Assembly (NCBI GenBank): GCA_947643715.1
Contig: CANRXB010000006.1
Location: 1 to 64,000, forward strand
Length of the DNA stretch: 64,000 bases
Origin: an uncultured bacterium
GTDB lineage: Bacteria; Bacillota; Clostridia; Oscillospirales; Oscillospiraceae
Direction: 5' to 3'
A program made the position numbers and the translations under genes. The notes beneath the pieces were generated by a model. That model was not told the DNA's origin. It did no database searches and saw only the letters and a list, made by a program, of their open reading frames with translations. Shown here in pieces: positions 42,763 through 51,035 of this stretch. How positions within the stretch are numbered: the stretch's first letter is position 1; every line of letters starts with the position of its first letter.

Positions 42763-44148
42763 ATGCCCGATACCATCGCAGCCATCGCTACCTGCCCCGC
42801 GCCCTCCGCCATCGGCATCCTGCGCCTGTCCGGGCCGGAGGCCATGGGCGTGGTGGACCGGGTGTTCGTCCCGTTCCGCGGCGGGCCCATGGGGGAACGC
42901 CCCGACCGCACGCTGATATACGGCGTGCTCCACGACCGGGAGGGCGTGCCCATCGACCACTGCCTGGCCACCGTCTCCCGTGCTCCCCACAGCTATACCG
43001 GAGAGGATACGGCGGAGCTGCAGTGCCACGGCTCCCCCGCTGTGCTGACGCTGGCGCTGGAGGCGCTCTTCCACGCGGGGGCCCGGCAGGCTCAGGCCGG
43101 AGAGTTCACCCGCCGGGCCTTCCTCAATGGAAGGCTGGACCTCACCCGCGCCGAGGCGGTGGCCGATCTGATCCACGCCGAGAGCCCCGCCGCCGTGCGT
43201 CATGCGGTGGGGCGGCTGGGCGGCGCGCTGGAGCGGGCGGTGGAGGGGATCTATCAGGAGCTGGCCGACCTGTGCGCCCATTTCCACGCCGTGTTGGACT
43301 ATCCGGACGAGGACATCGAGCCGTTCGAGGCGCGGGAGCTGGCCCAGGGGCTGGGCCGGGCGGCGGCGGAGCTGGACGCGCTGGCGGCCACCTACCGCCG
43401 GGGGAGGCTGCTGGACGAGGGCGCGCCCTGCGCCATCGTGGGCAGGCCGAACGCGGGGAAATCCACCCTGTTCAACGCCCTGCTGGGCTACGAGCGGGCC
43501 ATCGTCACGCCGGTCCCCGGCACCACCCGGGACACGGTGGAGGAGCGTTCGAGCTTCGGCGGCGTGCTGCTGCGGTTCATCGACACGGCGGGCCTGCGGG
43601 AGACGGACGACGAAGCGGAGCGGCTGGGGGTGGAGCGGTCCCGGGCCGCGATCGAGCGGGCGGAGCTGATCCTGGCGGTGACGGACGGCTCCGAGACGCC
43701 GTCCCGGGAGGACGAGGAGGCGCTGGGCATGGCCGCCGCGTCCGGGAAGCCCTGGATCTGGGTGGTGAGCAAACGGGATCTGATGGGGCCCGGCGCGTCG
43801 TGGAGCGCGGACCGGGCGGGCCGCGCCCCCGCCGCTGTGGTCTCCCTCTCCGCCAAGACCGGGGAGGGGCTGGAGGAGCTGGAGCGCACGGTGGCGGCAC
43901 TGTTCCCCCAGGACGCGGGAGAGGCGCAGGCCGGGACGATGCTCACCAACGCCAGGCAGGCCGAGGCGGCGCAGCGGGCGCGCCAGGCAGTGGAACGGGG
44001 CGCGCAGGCGCTGGCGGCGGGCTTCTCCCCCGACGCGGTGGTGGCCGACGTGGAGCAGGCCATGTCCGCCCTGGGAGAGCTGACGGGGCGCACCGTGCGG
44101 GAGGACGTGACGGCCAGGATCTTCCAGCGGTTCTGCGTGGGAAAGTGA
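42763..44148 (+). CDS. mnmE: tRNA uridine-5-carboxymethylaminomethyl modification GTPase MnmE
   Basis: With MnmG installs the cmnm5U34 wobble modification. The 461-residue protein has the N-terminal folate-binding domain (ATCPAPSAIGILRLSGPEAM), GTPase motifs GRPNAGKSTLFNAL (G1), PGTTRDTVEE (G2), DTAGLRE (G3) and SKRDLMG in place of the usual NKxD (G4), and the invariant C-terminal FCVGK with the catalytic Cys. No mnmG is near; the gene heads a run with dtd and mutL on +. Length and motifs are normal. Confidence 0.96.
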   Translation: MPDTIAAIATCPAPSAIGILRLSGPEAMGVVDRVFVPFRGGPMGERPDRTLIYGVLHDREGVPIDHCLATVSRAPHSYTGEDTAELQCHGSPAVLTLALEALFHAGARQAQAGEFTRRAFLNGRLDLTRAEAVADLIHAESPAAVRHAVGRLGGALERAVEGIYQELADLCAHFHAVLDYPDEDIEPFEARELAQGLGRAAAELDALAATYRRGRLLDEGAPCAIVGRPNAGKSTLFNALLGYERAIVTPVPGTTRDTVEERSSFGGVLLRFIDTAGLRETDDEAERLGVERSRAAIERAELILAVTDGSETPSREDEEALGMAAASGKPWIWVVSKRDLMGPGASWSADRAGRAPAAVVSLSAKTGEGLEELERTVAALFPQDAGEAQAGTMLTNARQAEAAQRARQAVERGAQALAAGFSPDAVVADVEQAMSALGELTGRTVREDVTARIFQRFCVGK

Positions 44149-44167
44149 GCGTTCGGGAAAATAAAGA

Positions 44168-44196
44168 ATGACAGGGACGCTTTCCCGGTGTATAAT
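44168..44196 (+). promoter_or_regulatory. Promoter for dtd-mutL
   Basis: ATGACA (44168-44173), 17 bases, TATAAT (44191-44196), 79 bases upstream of dtd. Confidence 0.65.
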
Positions 44197-44274
44197 GGGG
44201 AAAACGGAAGGCGTCTCCGCTCCGAAGGACAGCGGGAGCGCAAGGCGCTCGAGATGAGAAAAGGAGGGCTCGCC

Positions 44275-44709
44275 ATGCGGGCGGTGGTGACACGGGTGAA
44301 AGACGCCCGGGTAGAGATAGAGGGACAGGTCAACGGGGCCATCGGCCATGGCCTGCTGGTGCTGCTGGGGGTGGGCCCGGAGGATGGCCAGGCCGCGGCG
44401 GACAAGATGGCGGACAAGGTATGCGGCCTTCGCATCTTCGAGGACGCGGGAGGCAAGATGAACCTGGATCTGGCCGCGGTAGGAGGCGCGTTGTTGGTGG
44501 TGAGCCAGTTCACCCTGTATGCCGACACCTCCTCCCGCCGGCCGGGATTCTCCCATGCGGCCAAGCCAGATCTGGCCGCTCCCCTTTATGAGCGGTTCAT
44601 GGAGCAGTGCCGGGAGCGGGGCTTCCGGGTGGAGCACGGCGAGTTCGGAGCCGACATGCAGGTGTTTTCCCAGAACGACGGCCCTGTGACCATATTGCTC
44701 GAGGTGTAG
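44275..44709 (+). CDS. dtd: D-aminoacyl-tRNA deacylase
   Basis: Removes D-amino acids mischarged on tRNA. The 144-residue protein carries the cross-subunit active-site motifs SQFTLYADTSSRRPGF (SQxTLx) and, near the C-terminus, NDGPVTILLEV (NxGP(V/F)T). Start 44275 is 6 bases after GGAGGG. It is 3 bases upstream of mutL, so the pair is translated together. The usual Firmicutes neighbour relA is absent. Confidence 0.96.
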   Translation: MRAVVTRVKDARVEIEGQVNGAIGHGLLVLLGVGPEDGQAAADKMADKVCGLRIFEDAGGKMNLDLAAVGGALLVVSQFTLYADTSSRRPGFSHAAKPDLAAPLYERFMEQCRERGFRVEHGEFGADMQVFSQNDGPVTILLEV

Positions 44710-44712
44710 GCC

Positions 44713-46728
44713 ATGCCGACGATCCAACGATTGGACCCTCATGTGGCAGACCTGATCGCCGCCGGCGAGGTGGTGGAGCGGCCCGCCAGCGTGGTGAAGG
44801 AGCTGATGGAGAACGCCGTGGACGCCGGGGCGGGGGCCGTCACCGTGGAGATCGTCCACGGGGGGATGACCCTGATCCGGGTCACGGACGACGGCTGTGG
44901 CATCGCCGCAGGTCAGGCGGCCACCGCGTTCCTGCGCCACGCCACGTCCAAGATCTCCACGGAACACGACCTGGAGGCCATCGGCACTCTGGGGTTCCGG
45001 GGGGAGGCGCTGGCGGCGATCTCCGCCGTAGCCAAGGTGGAGATGCTCACCCGTACGGAGGACGAGGAGCTCGGGACCGCCCTCACCGTGGTCGCCGGAG
45101 AGGTGACGGGCCAGGAGGAGGCGGGGTGTCCCAAGGGCTCGGCCATGACCGTGCGGGAGCTGTTCTTCAACACCCCCGCCCGGCTGAAGTTCATGAAAAA
45201 AGACGCCGCCGAGGGGGCGGCGGTGTTCTCGGTGGTCCAGCGGATCGCCCTGTCCCACCCGGAGATCTCCGTCAGGTTCATCCGGGACGGGAAGCAGGAG
45301 CTGCTCACCCCGGGGGACGGACAGCTCAAGAGCGCCGTTTACGCCGTCATGGGGCGGGACATCGCCCTGGGCTTCCTGCCGGTGATGGGCTCGGGCGAGG
45401 GGATGAGCGTGGAGGGCTTCGCCTCCCTGCCCGCCTGCTGCCGGGGGAGCCGGGGGTATCAGCACTTTTTCGTCAACGGACGGTATGTGAAGAGCCGCCT
45501 CATGATGGCGGCGGTGGAGGAGGCGTACAAGAACCAGAAGATGGTGGGGCGGTTCCCCGGCTGCGTCATCCAGCTCACCGTGAAGCCCAACGAGGTGGAC
45601 GTGAACGTCCACCCCACCAAGACCGAGGTGAAGTTCCAGCGGGAGCAGCAGGTGTTCTCCACCGTGTACGGCGCGGTGCGCGGCGCATTGGACGCGGGCC
45701 ATGCCCGGCCCCAGGCGGTGATGTCCAAGCCCAAGAAGGAGGACTCGGTGACGGGGAGCCAGACCAGTCTGCCGCTCCACGACGGGGCGAAAGAGCTGTC
45801 TGGCACCAGGTTCATGCCCGCCGCTCGGTTCAAGCCTATCCCCGGCCTGTCGCCGGGGGTCCAGCCGGATCCGGCTGGACCGCCCCCCACCTCCGAGCGG
45901 ACCAAGTCCCCGTTCCGCTGGGTGGAGCCGCTGCCGGAAAAAGAGCGCCCGGCCCCGGTGCGGGAGCCGGACCGACCGGTTTCCCCGTGCCCCGAGCCGG
46001 AACGGACCACGCCGAAGCGCGCAGGAGAGGGAGCGCCTGCTCCGATGGGGCCGCGTGTGCCAGAGCCGGTCCCGGCGTCTGTCCCTGAGCCGAAGCCCGT
46101 CTTCGCGCCGCAGGCCGCTCCCCGCCCGTCCCCGCCCGCCCCGGAGCCCGTCTCAGAGCCGGAGGAGCCCTGGACGGTGCGGGGGGAGCTGTTCCACACT
46201 TACGTCCTGGTGGAACAAGGGGACAAGGTGCTGCTCATCGACAAGCACGCCGCCCACGAGCGGGCCAACTTCGACCGCCTCAAGGCGGAGGAGCACCGGC
46301 CCATGGTGCAGGAGCTGCTCACGCCGGTGACGCTCTCCCTCGCCCCGGAGGACCGGGAGGTCCTGCTGGAGCAGACCGGACTGCTGGCCCGGTTCGGCTT
46401 CGACGTGGAGGAGTTCGGCTCCTCTGCCCTGGCGGTGCGCTGCGTGCCCGATCACCTGGACGTGCAGGACGTGGAGCCTACCCTGGCTGAGCTGGCCCGG
46501 CGGCTCCGGGTCACGGGGACGGCGGACCCGGAGGGGGCCAGGGACGAGCTGCTCCATACGATGGCGTGCAAGGCGGCCGTCAAGGGCGGCTGGCACAGTG
46601 AGCGGGAGGAGCTGGAGGCGGTGGCCGGGCTGGTCATGTCCGGCGCGGTGAAATACTGCCCCCACGGTCGGCCCGTGGCCATCGAGATGACGAAGAAGCA
46701 GCTCGAGAAGCAGTTCAAACGCACCTGA
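44713..46728 (+). CDS. mutL: DNA mismatch repair protein MutL
   Basis: Couples MutS mismatch recognition to strand removal. The 671-residue protein has the GHKL ATPase N-terminus (IAAGEVVERPASVVKELMENAVDAG, DDGCGI, TLGFRGEAL), a Pro-rich linker (about residues 360-485), and a C-terminal endonuclease domain with DKHAAHERANFD, ACKAAVKGG and CPHGRP. The metal-binding motif is usually DQHA(x2)E(x4)E; here Q is K and the last E appears as D. No mutS is in the window. Full-length and intact. Confidence 0.95.
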   Translation: MPTIQRLDPHVADLIAAGEVVERPASVVKELMENAVDAGAGAVTVEIVHGGMTLIRVTDDGCGIAAGQAATAFLRHATSKISTEHDLEAIGTLGFRGEALAAISAVAKVEMLTRTEDEELGTALTVVAGEVTGQEEAGCPKGSAMTVRELFFNTPARLKFMKKDAAEGAAVFSVVQRIALSHPEISVRFIRDGKQELLTPGDGQLKSAVYAVMGRDIALGFLPVMGSGEGMSVEGFASLPACCRGSRGYQHFFVNGRYVKSRLMMAAVEEAYKNQKMVGRFPGCVIQLTVKPNEVDVNVHPTKTEVKFQREQQVFSTVYGAVRGALDAGHARPQAVMSKPKKEDSVTGSQTSLPLHDGAKELSGTRFMPAARFKPIPGLSPGVQPDPAGPPPTSERTKSPFRWVEPLPEKERPAPVREPDRPVSPCPEPERTTPKRAGEGAPAPMGPRVPEPVPASVPEPKPVFAPQAAPRPSPPAPEPVSEPEEPWTVRGELFHTYVLVEQGDKVLLIDKHAAHERANFDRLKAEEHRPMVQELLTPVTLSLAPEDREVLLEQTGLLARFGFDVEEFGSSALAVRCVPDHLDVQDVEPTLAELARRLRVTGTADPEGARDELLHTMACKAAVKGGWHSEREELEAVAGLVMSGAVKYCPHGRPVAIEMTKKQLEKQFKRT

Positions 46729-46743
46729 GCCGGGGCGGACAGG

Positions 46744-47202
46744 TCACGGCCACTTTTTCCGGGCCTGCCAGAGCTTGGCCAGGATGTCTTTCAGCACCAG
46801 GAAGGCATCCAGCTCGCCGTAGCCGTACTGGGCCTTGAGCCGGTCCAGCAGCTCGCCCAGGCCCTGGACGTAGGGAGCAGGGTCCACCTCGCTCTGGTAG
46901 GAGAGCAGGATGGGATACTTTTTCCCCCATGCTTTCGTCCAGTCTACCTTTTCCGTCACCGCGTCGCTGGTCTTTTCGATGGCCTGCTGGATCTCCTGCA
47001 CGTCGGTGTCGAAGTCGATGAGCTCGTCCAAAGACAGTCCGTAGAGCACGGCCAGCCGCTTGGCCTGCCGGATGTCCGGCAGGGTCTCGTCCGTCTCCCA
47101 CTTCGAGATGGTCTGACGGCTCACCCCCAGCTTTTCCGCGACGGCCTCCTGAGACAGCCCGCTCTTTTTTCGGGCGCGGTACAACGCGTTGCCCAGATCC
47201 AT
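46744..47202 (-). CDS. XRE-family transcriptional regulator with C-terminal domain
   Basis: A 152-residue protein: residues 1-65 are a classic HTH_3 (LYRARKKSGLSQEAVAEKLGVSRQTISKWE, TDETLPDIRQAKRLAVLYGLSLDELI). Residues 70-152 form a helical domain (QQAIEKTSDAVTEKVDWTKAWGKKYP... LDAFLVLKDILAKLWQARKKW) of unknown role, perhaps dimerisation or effector binding. Start 47202 follows AAAGGAG. It is convergent with mutL and divergent from udk; a TATAAT at 47231-47236 region on the minus strand is a candidate -10. Confidence 0.87.
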   Translation of the reverse strand: MDLGNALYRARKKSGLSQEAVAEKLGVSRQTISKWETDETLPDIRQAKRLAVLYGLSLDELIDFDTDVQEIQQAIEKTSDAVTEKVDWTKAWGKKYPILLSYQSEVDPAPYVQGLGELLDRLKAQYGYGELDAFLVLKDILAKLWQARKKWP

Positions 47203-47330
47203 AGATCTCACTCCTTTCTGTCGATGTGCTATATTATAAACGAGGCCGATATGGGAATCCACCACTTGAACGGTACACTTTCGCCCCGATATCTAACATT
47301 TCGAACATCATGATCCAAGGAGGAAGCGAT

Positions 47331-48272
47331 ATGGCATTCCAGCTTTCAGACATCAACGCCGCTGTGCGGCGGGACCCGGTGGGGTTCATGGAGGAGTGCG
47401 ACCAGGGCTATCAGGACAAGATATCCCAGGCGGCCGACCAGATCTGCGAGAACATGAAAAAGAGCCCGGTGGTGCTGCTGTCCGGCCCTTCCGGATCGGG
47501 CAAGACCACCACGGCGGAGAAGCTGGGCCGGGAGCTGGAGCGCCGGGGGGTGCGCACCCACGCGGTGTCCATGGACGACTATTACATCCGTCCCGACCCC
47601 GCCCACACGCCCCGTACCCCCGACGGGGCCGTGGATTACGAGTCCCCGGAGATGATGGACCTCAAGCTGCTGGACGAACACTTCGCCAAGCTCACCAAGG
47701 GCGAGTGGATCCTGGTGCCCAAGTTCGAGTTCGCCCGCCAGATGCGCAACGACAGCCGGGGCACTCCGCTGAGGCTGAGCAAGGACGAGGTGGCCATCTT
47801 CGAGGGGATCCATGCCCTGAACACCCAGCTCACCAGCCGCCATCCCGACGCCACCCGGCTGTATATCTCCGCCCGGAGCGACATCCTGGACGAGACAGGG
47901 GCGCTCCTGTTCAAGCGCACCTGGCTGCGCCTCACCCGCCGGGCGGTGCGGGACTATAATTTCCGGGGCACCGACATCAGCGGTACGCTGGACATGTGGG
48001 CCAACGTGCGCCGGGGGGAGAAGCTTTACATCTCTCCGTATAAGGACACTGCCCATATCAAGTTCGACTCCGCGCTGGCCTACGAGACTTCGGTGATGGC
48101 TTGTTATGCCAAGCCCATCATGGCGGCGGTGCCGGAGGAGAACCAGCGGCGCTGTGAGCTGCTCGAGCTGGTGAGCGCGTTCGCGGGTTTGCCCCCCATC
48201 TACCCATTGGGGGCCCCGCCCTTTCCCATTAACCAGTTTTACTGGTTTTTAAACGGGCGGGCGGGCCCCTAA
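47331..48272 (+). CDS. udk: Uridine kinase-like nucleoside kinase
   Basis: A 313-residue P-loop kinase: VVLLSGPSGSGKTTTAEKLGREL (Walker A), VSMDDYYIRPDPAHTPRTPDG, ESPEMMDLKLLDEH, EVAIFEGIHALN (Walker B-like), and KRTWLRLTRRAVRDYNFRGTDI. This is the clostridial uridine kinase group lacking the N-terminal TGS/ThrRS domain. The last ~20 residues (GAPPFPINQFYWFLNGRAGP) do not look like the family C-terminus and are encoded by a large palindrome (48209-48269), suggesting a repeat has replaced or extended the native end. Start 47331 follows AAGGAGG by 7 bases. Confidence 0.9.
   Translation: MAFQLSDINAAVRRDPVGFMEECDQGYQDKISQAADQICENMKKSPVVLLSGPSGSGKTTTAEKLGRELERRGVRTHAVSMDDYYIRPDPAHTPRTPDGAVDYESPEMMDLKLLDEHFAKLTKGEWILVPKFEFARQMRNDSRGTPLRLSKDEVAIFEGIHALNTQLTSRHPDATRLYISARSDILDETGALLFKRTWLRLTRRAVRDYNFRGTDISGTLDMWANVRRGEKLYISPYKDTAHIKFDSALAYETSVMACYAKPIMAAVPEENQRRCELLELVSAFAGLPPIYPLGAPPFPINQFYWFLNGRAGP
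48209..48269. repeat. Nested palindrome at the udk 3' end
   Basis: An outer near-palindrome (GGGGGCCCCGCCC at 48209-48221 against GGGCGGGCGGGCCCC at 48255-48269) surrounds an inner stem AACCAGT (48231-48237), TTT, ACTGGTT (48241-48247) followed by TTT. It lies inside the udk frame and just before its stop, facing the convergent pepV stop. It has the look of a REP-type element that also acts as terminator. Confidence 0.75.
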
Positions 48273-48303
48273 AAAGAGCGCCGCGCTCCGTTTTGTGCAG
48301 GGA

Positions 48304-49704
48304 TCACGAACACAGGTCGATGATGATATGGGTGAACAGCTTGGCGGACAGCATCAGATCGCTCACCCGCACCCGTTCGTCCGGGCCGTGGAGATGGGTG
48401 TCGAAGCCGGGCAGGGTGCAGCCGAAGGCCACGCCGCCGGGGATGTCGTGGACGTAGGTGCCGCCGCCGGTGGACAGGCACTCCCCCTTCAGCCCGGTAT
48501 ATTCCTCATACCGGCGCAGGAGGGTGCGGATGAACGGACTGTCGGAGGGGACGTGATGGGGCGCACCCTGGGTCCCCTGGAAGGTGAAGCCGCGGCTCTC
48601 AAAAGCGGCGCGGGCCGGTGCGAGGCAGTTGCTCTCGTCGGCGCACAGGGGGACGCGGCTGTCGAACCGGCCCTCCAGCCCGGTCTCGGTGACCTCCAGC
48701 AGAGAGAAGGCCACGGTGAGCGGTCCGGCCACGGGCTCCTCCTGAGCGATGCCCAAGGCCCGGCCTTTGTAGTCCCCATGGGGGAGCAGGGCGTTGAGGT
48801 CGCGCAGGGCGTCCCGGCATCCCCCGTCCGCCAGGGGCAGGGCGCACAGCAGGGCGATGAGCCCCGTGACGGCGTTGTTGCCTCCCTGGGGCCAGGCGGC
48901 GTGGGACGCCTCTCCCCTGGCCTTGATGACGGTGAGGCCGTTCTCATGGGCGAAGGTGAACTTGATGCCGGTGCGGGAGGTGACGTCCCGGGCGATGGGC
49001 TGGATGTCGTACATGGTCAGGCCCTCCACCGCGGCGGAGGCGTCCCCGGGCAGGATGTTCAGGCGGATCCCACCATGGAGCCACTTCACCCTGGGCAGCG
49101 CGTCCTGAGCGGGCCAGCTCCGGGAGAAGGAGGGCCGGAAGCCTCCCTTTTCCGTGTTGACGACGGGGAAGCCGGAGTCGGGAGAGAAGGTGGCGGGGGC
49201 GTAGGGGTGGCGGGCGAAATACCAGGCGATGTCGCCGGACCCGCTCTCCTCATTGGTGCCCATGATGACCTTGCAGTTTTTCTTCAGCGGCACGCCCAGG
49301 TCCTTCACCGCCTTCATGGCCAGCAGGGACGCTGCCACGGGTCCCTTGTCGTCGTCGGTCCCCCGGCCGTACAGCAGCCCGTCCACCAGCTTGGGGGCAT
49401 AGGGGCTGGTCACCGTCCACCCTTCTCCGGGGGCCACCACGTCCAGATGGCCCAGGATATGCAGGGCGTCCTCCTGAGCGTTGAGGTCGGCGGTGCCCAC
49501 ATAGCCCTCGTGGTCCTGGGCAGCCAGCCCCCATTCCTGGGCGATGGCCAGCGCTTCGCGCAGAGCGGCGGCAGGACCGGGGCCGAAGGGCGCACCGGGG
49601 GCGCTCGGGCCCTCTACGCTGTCGATGGACACCAGGCGGCTGACCGCGTCCACCAGGAGCTTTTCTTTGTCCGCGAAATAAGTCTCGATCTGTTCTCTTG
49701 TCAT
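48304..49704 (-). CDS. pepV: Dipeptidase PepV (M20 family)
   Basis: A zinc dipeptidase/amidohydrolase of 466 residues: ALHILGHLDVVAPGEGWTVT (zinc His, Asp), GRGTDDDKGPVAASLLAMKAV, TNEESGSGDIAWYF (catalytic Glu), FSPDSGFPVVNTEKG, and CLSTGGGTYVHDIPGGVAFGC near the end. Matches the PepV/carnosinase-type subgroup. Start 49704 follows GGGGAGTG. The divergently placed-looking but co-directional YheO-like regulator lies 87 bases upstream, an arrangement typical of peptide or amino-acid catabolism. Confidence 0.93.
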   Translation of the reverse strand: MTREQIETYFADKEKLLVDAVSRLVSIDSVEGPSAPGAPFGPGPAAALREALAIAQEWGLAAQDHEGYVGTADLNAQEDALHILGHLDVVAPGEGWTVTSPYAPKLVDGLLYGRGTDDDKGPVAASLLAMKAVKDLGVPLKKNCKVIMGTNEESGSGDIAWYFARHPYAPATFSPDSGFPVVNTEKGGFRPSFSRSWPAQDALPRVKWLHGGIRLNILPGDASAAVEGLTMYDIQPIARDVTSRTGIKFTFAHENGLTVIKARGEASHAAWPQGGNNAVTGLIALLCALPLADGGCRDALRDLNALLPHGDYKGRALGIAQEEPVAGPLTVAFSLLEVTETGLEGRFDSRVPLCADESNCLAPARAAFESRGFTFQGTQGAPHHVPSDSPFIRTLLRRYEEYTGLKGECLSTGGGTYVHDIPGGVAFGCTLPGFDTHLHGPDERVRVSDLMLSAKLFTHIIIDLCS

Positions 49705-49791
49705 ATGTAACACTCCCCGGCGGCGCACCGCCTGTTTGATCGATATCCATTCTATCCTTTTTTCCCGTCGATTACAAGAGAAAAACGGCAT

Positions 49792-50427
49792 TCAGTCCTC
49801 GCCGTCCTCCTCCAACTCCTCCAGATACTTATAGACGGTGTACCGGGAGACCCCCAGCCGCCCGGCGACATAGGGCACGGATTTGCGGTAAGAGAAGGCG
49901 CTGCGCTGCCGCAGCAGGGCCACCAGCTTCAGCCGGTCCGTCTTGGACAGCGACTCCAAGGGCTTCCCCATGGCAGACAGGCACTGATCGAACAGGTCGG
50001 CGAGCTGGCGGGAATCCCCCGGCCGCCACAGAGCGGAGCGCAGGTCGGATTGGGCGCTCATCAGGTCCACCAGGATACGGTTGGCGAACACCAGGGAGGT
50101 GTAGTCGAAATTGATGCCCAGGGCCAGGTTGTACCCGTCCCCGATCATGTGGAAGGTGGAGGATTTCGTCTGCCGCCCGTCGGGGGTGACGGCGGCCAGG
50201 TTCACCTGGTCGGTGGTGGCGGCCTGCTCGTCCAGTTCCAGGCCGACGCCCATGATGTCCATGGTGGAGCCCACCTCCCGGCCGGATACATGGCCGTTGT
50301 AGATGGACAGGATGGGGTGGGTGGGCACCCCCATGTCGTGGACCAGGGTCTCACAGGTGGAGCCGAACATCTCGGCGATCCCGCGGGCGGTGCGGTCCAA
50401 AAATTCAAAGGCTTCGTCTCGCGTCAT
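49792..50427 (-). CDS. YheO-like PAS/HTH transcriptional regulator
   Basis: A 211-residue regulator: N-terminal YheO-like PAS sensor (FLDRTARGIAEMFGSTCETLVHDMGVPTHPILSIYNGHVSGREVG, DQVNLAAVTPDGRQTKSSTFHMIG) and a C-terminal helix-turn-helix (LVALLRQRSAFSYRKSVPYVAGRLGVSRYTVYKYLEEL, HTH_22 type). Start 50427 follows GAGGAGC. It is co-directional with and upstream of pepV, so it may regulate this peptidase. Ligand unknown. Confidence 0.88.
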   Translation of the reverse strand: MTRDEAFEFLDRTARGIAEMFGSTCETLVHDMGVPTHPILSIYNGHVSGREVGSTMDIMGVGLELDEQAATTDQVNLAAVTPDGRQTKSSTFHMIGDGYNLALGINFDYTSLVFANRILVDLMSAQSDLRSALWRPGDSRQLADLFDQCLSAMGKPLESLSKTDRLKLVALLRQRSAFSYRKSVPYVAGRLGVSRYTVYKYLEELEEDGED

Positions 50428-50567
50428 GGCAGGCAGCTCCTCGTGCAAAGTTTGCCGCCGGGCTGGGCCCGGTCCGTCTATTGTAATCCATTCCCGAGGA
50501 AAAGACAACCCCCCGAGGGAACGGCCGGCCGCTCCGCCGGGCGGTGGGACGTGCGCGGAAATCGCTG

Positions 50568-50596
50568 TTTACTTTATCCCTTTCATCTGCTAAAAT
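50568..50596 (+). promoter_or_regulatory. Promoter of yerC
   Basis: TTTACT (50568-50573), 17 bases, TAAAAT (50591-50596), 32 bases upstream of the start codon. Confidence 0.7.
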
Positions 50597-50628
50597 AGGG
50601 GAAAAGCCTGAGAGCGGGAGGGATAGCG

Positions 50629-50925
50629 ATGCCAAGAACTACCAATAAGGAGCGCAGCATGGCGCTTTATGAGAGCATCCTGGAGCTGAAGAGCATAGAA
50701 GAGTGCTGCGCCTTTTTCGACGACCTGTGCACCGTGGGCGAACTGCGGGCCATGGAGCAGCGGTACGACGTGGCCCTGCTGCTGGACGAGGGACTGGTGT
50801 ACACAGAGATCCTGGAGAGGACGGGAGCCAGTTCCGCCACCATCAGCCGGGTGAACCGCATCTTCTCATTTGGAACGGGGGGCTTCCGCAAGATGATCCA
50901 GCGCAGGAAGGGAAAGGGACAGTGA
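50629..50925 (+). CDS. yerC: YerC/YecD-family TrpR-like regulator
   Basis: A 98-residue TrpR-superfamily protein: LYESILELKSIEECCAFFDDLCTVGELRAMEQRYDVALLL, YTEILERTGASSATISRVNRIFSFGTGGFRKMI. The ATISRVNR recognition helix and TVGELRAMEQR phrase are diagnostic of the YerC/YecD subgroup. GGGAGGG precedes the ATG. In Firmicutes its regulon is not established. No operon partner: the next gene begins 110 bases later. Confidence 0.93.
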   Translation: MPRTTNKERSMALYESILELKSIEECCAFFDDLCTVGELRAMEQRYDVALLLDEGLVYTEILERTGASSATISRVNRIFSFGTGGFRKMIQRRKGKGQ

Positions 50926-51035
50926 TGCACGACAGAGCGTCTGGGACGGCCCAGGCGCTTTTTCGCGCTCTACGCTGCGTAGGTGGACAGCGGGGCGGGG
51001 CCGTGGTATGGTGGAGGGGAAAGGTGTGAGACGAT

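Noticed and set aside
48209-48269. CRISPR-like repeat
   Set aside because: Single nested palindrome only; no spaced direct repeats and no cas genes.
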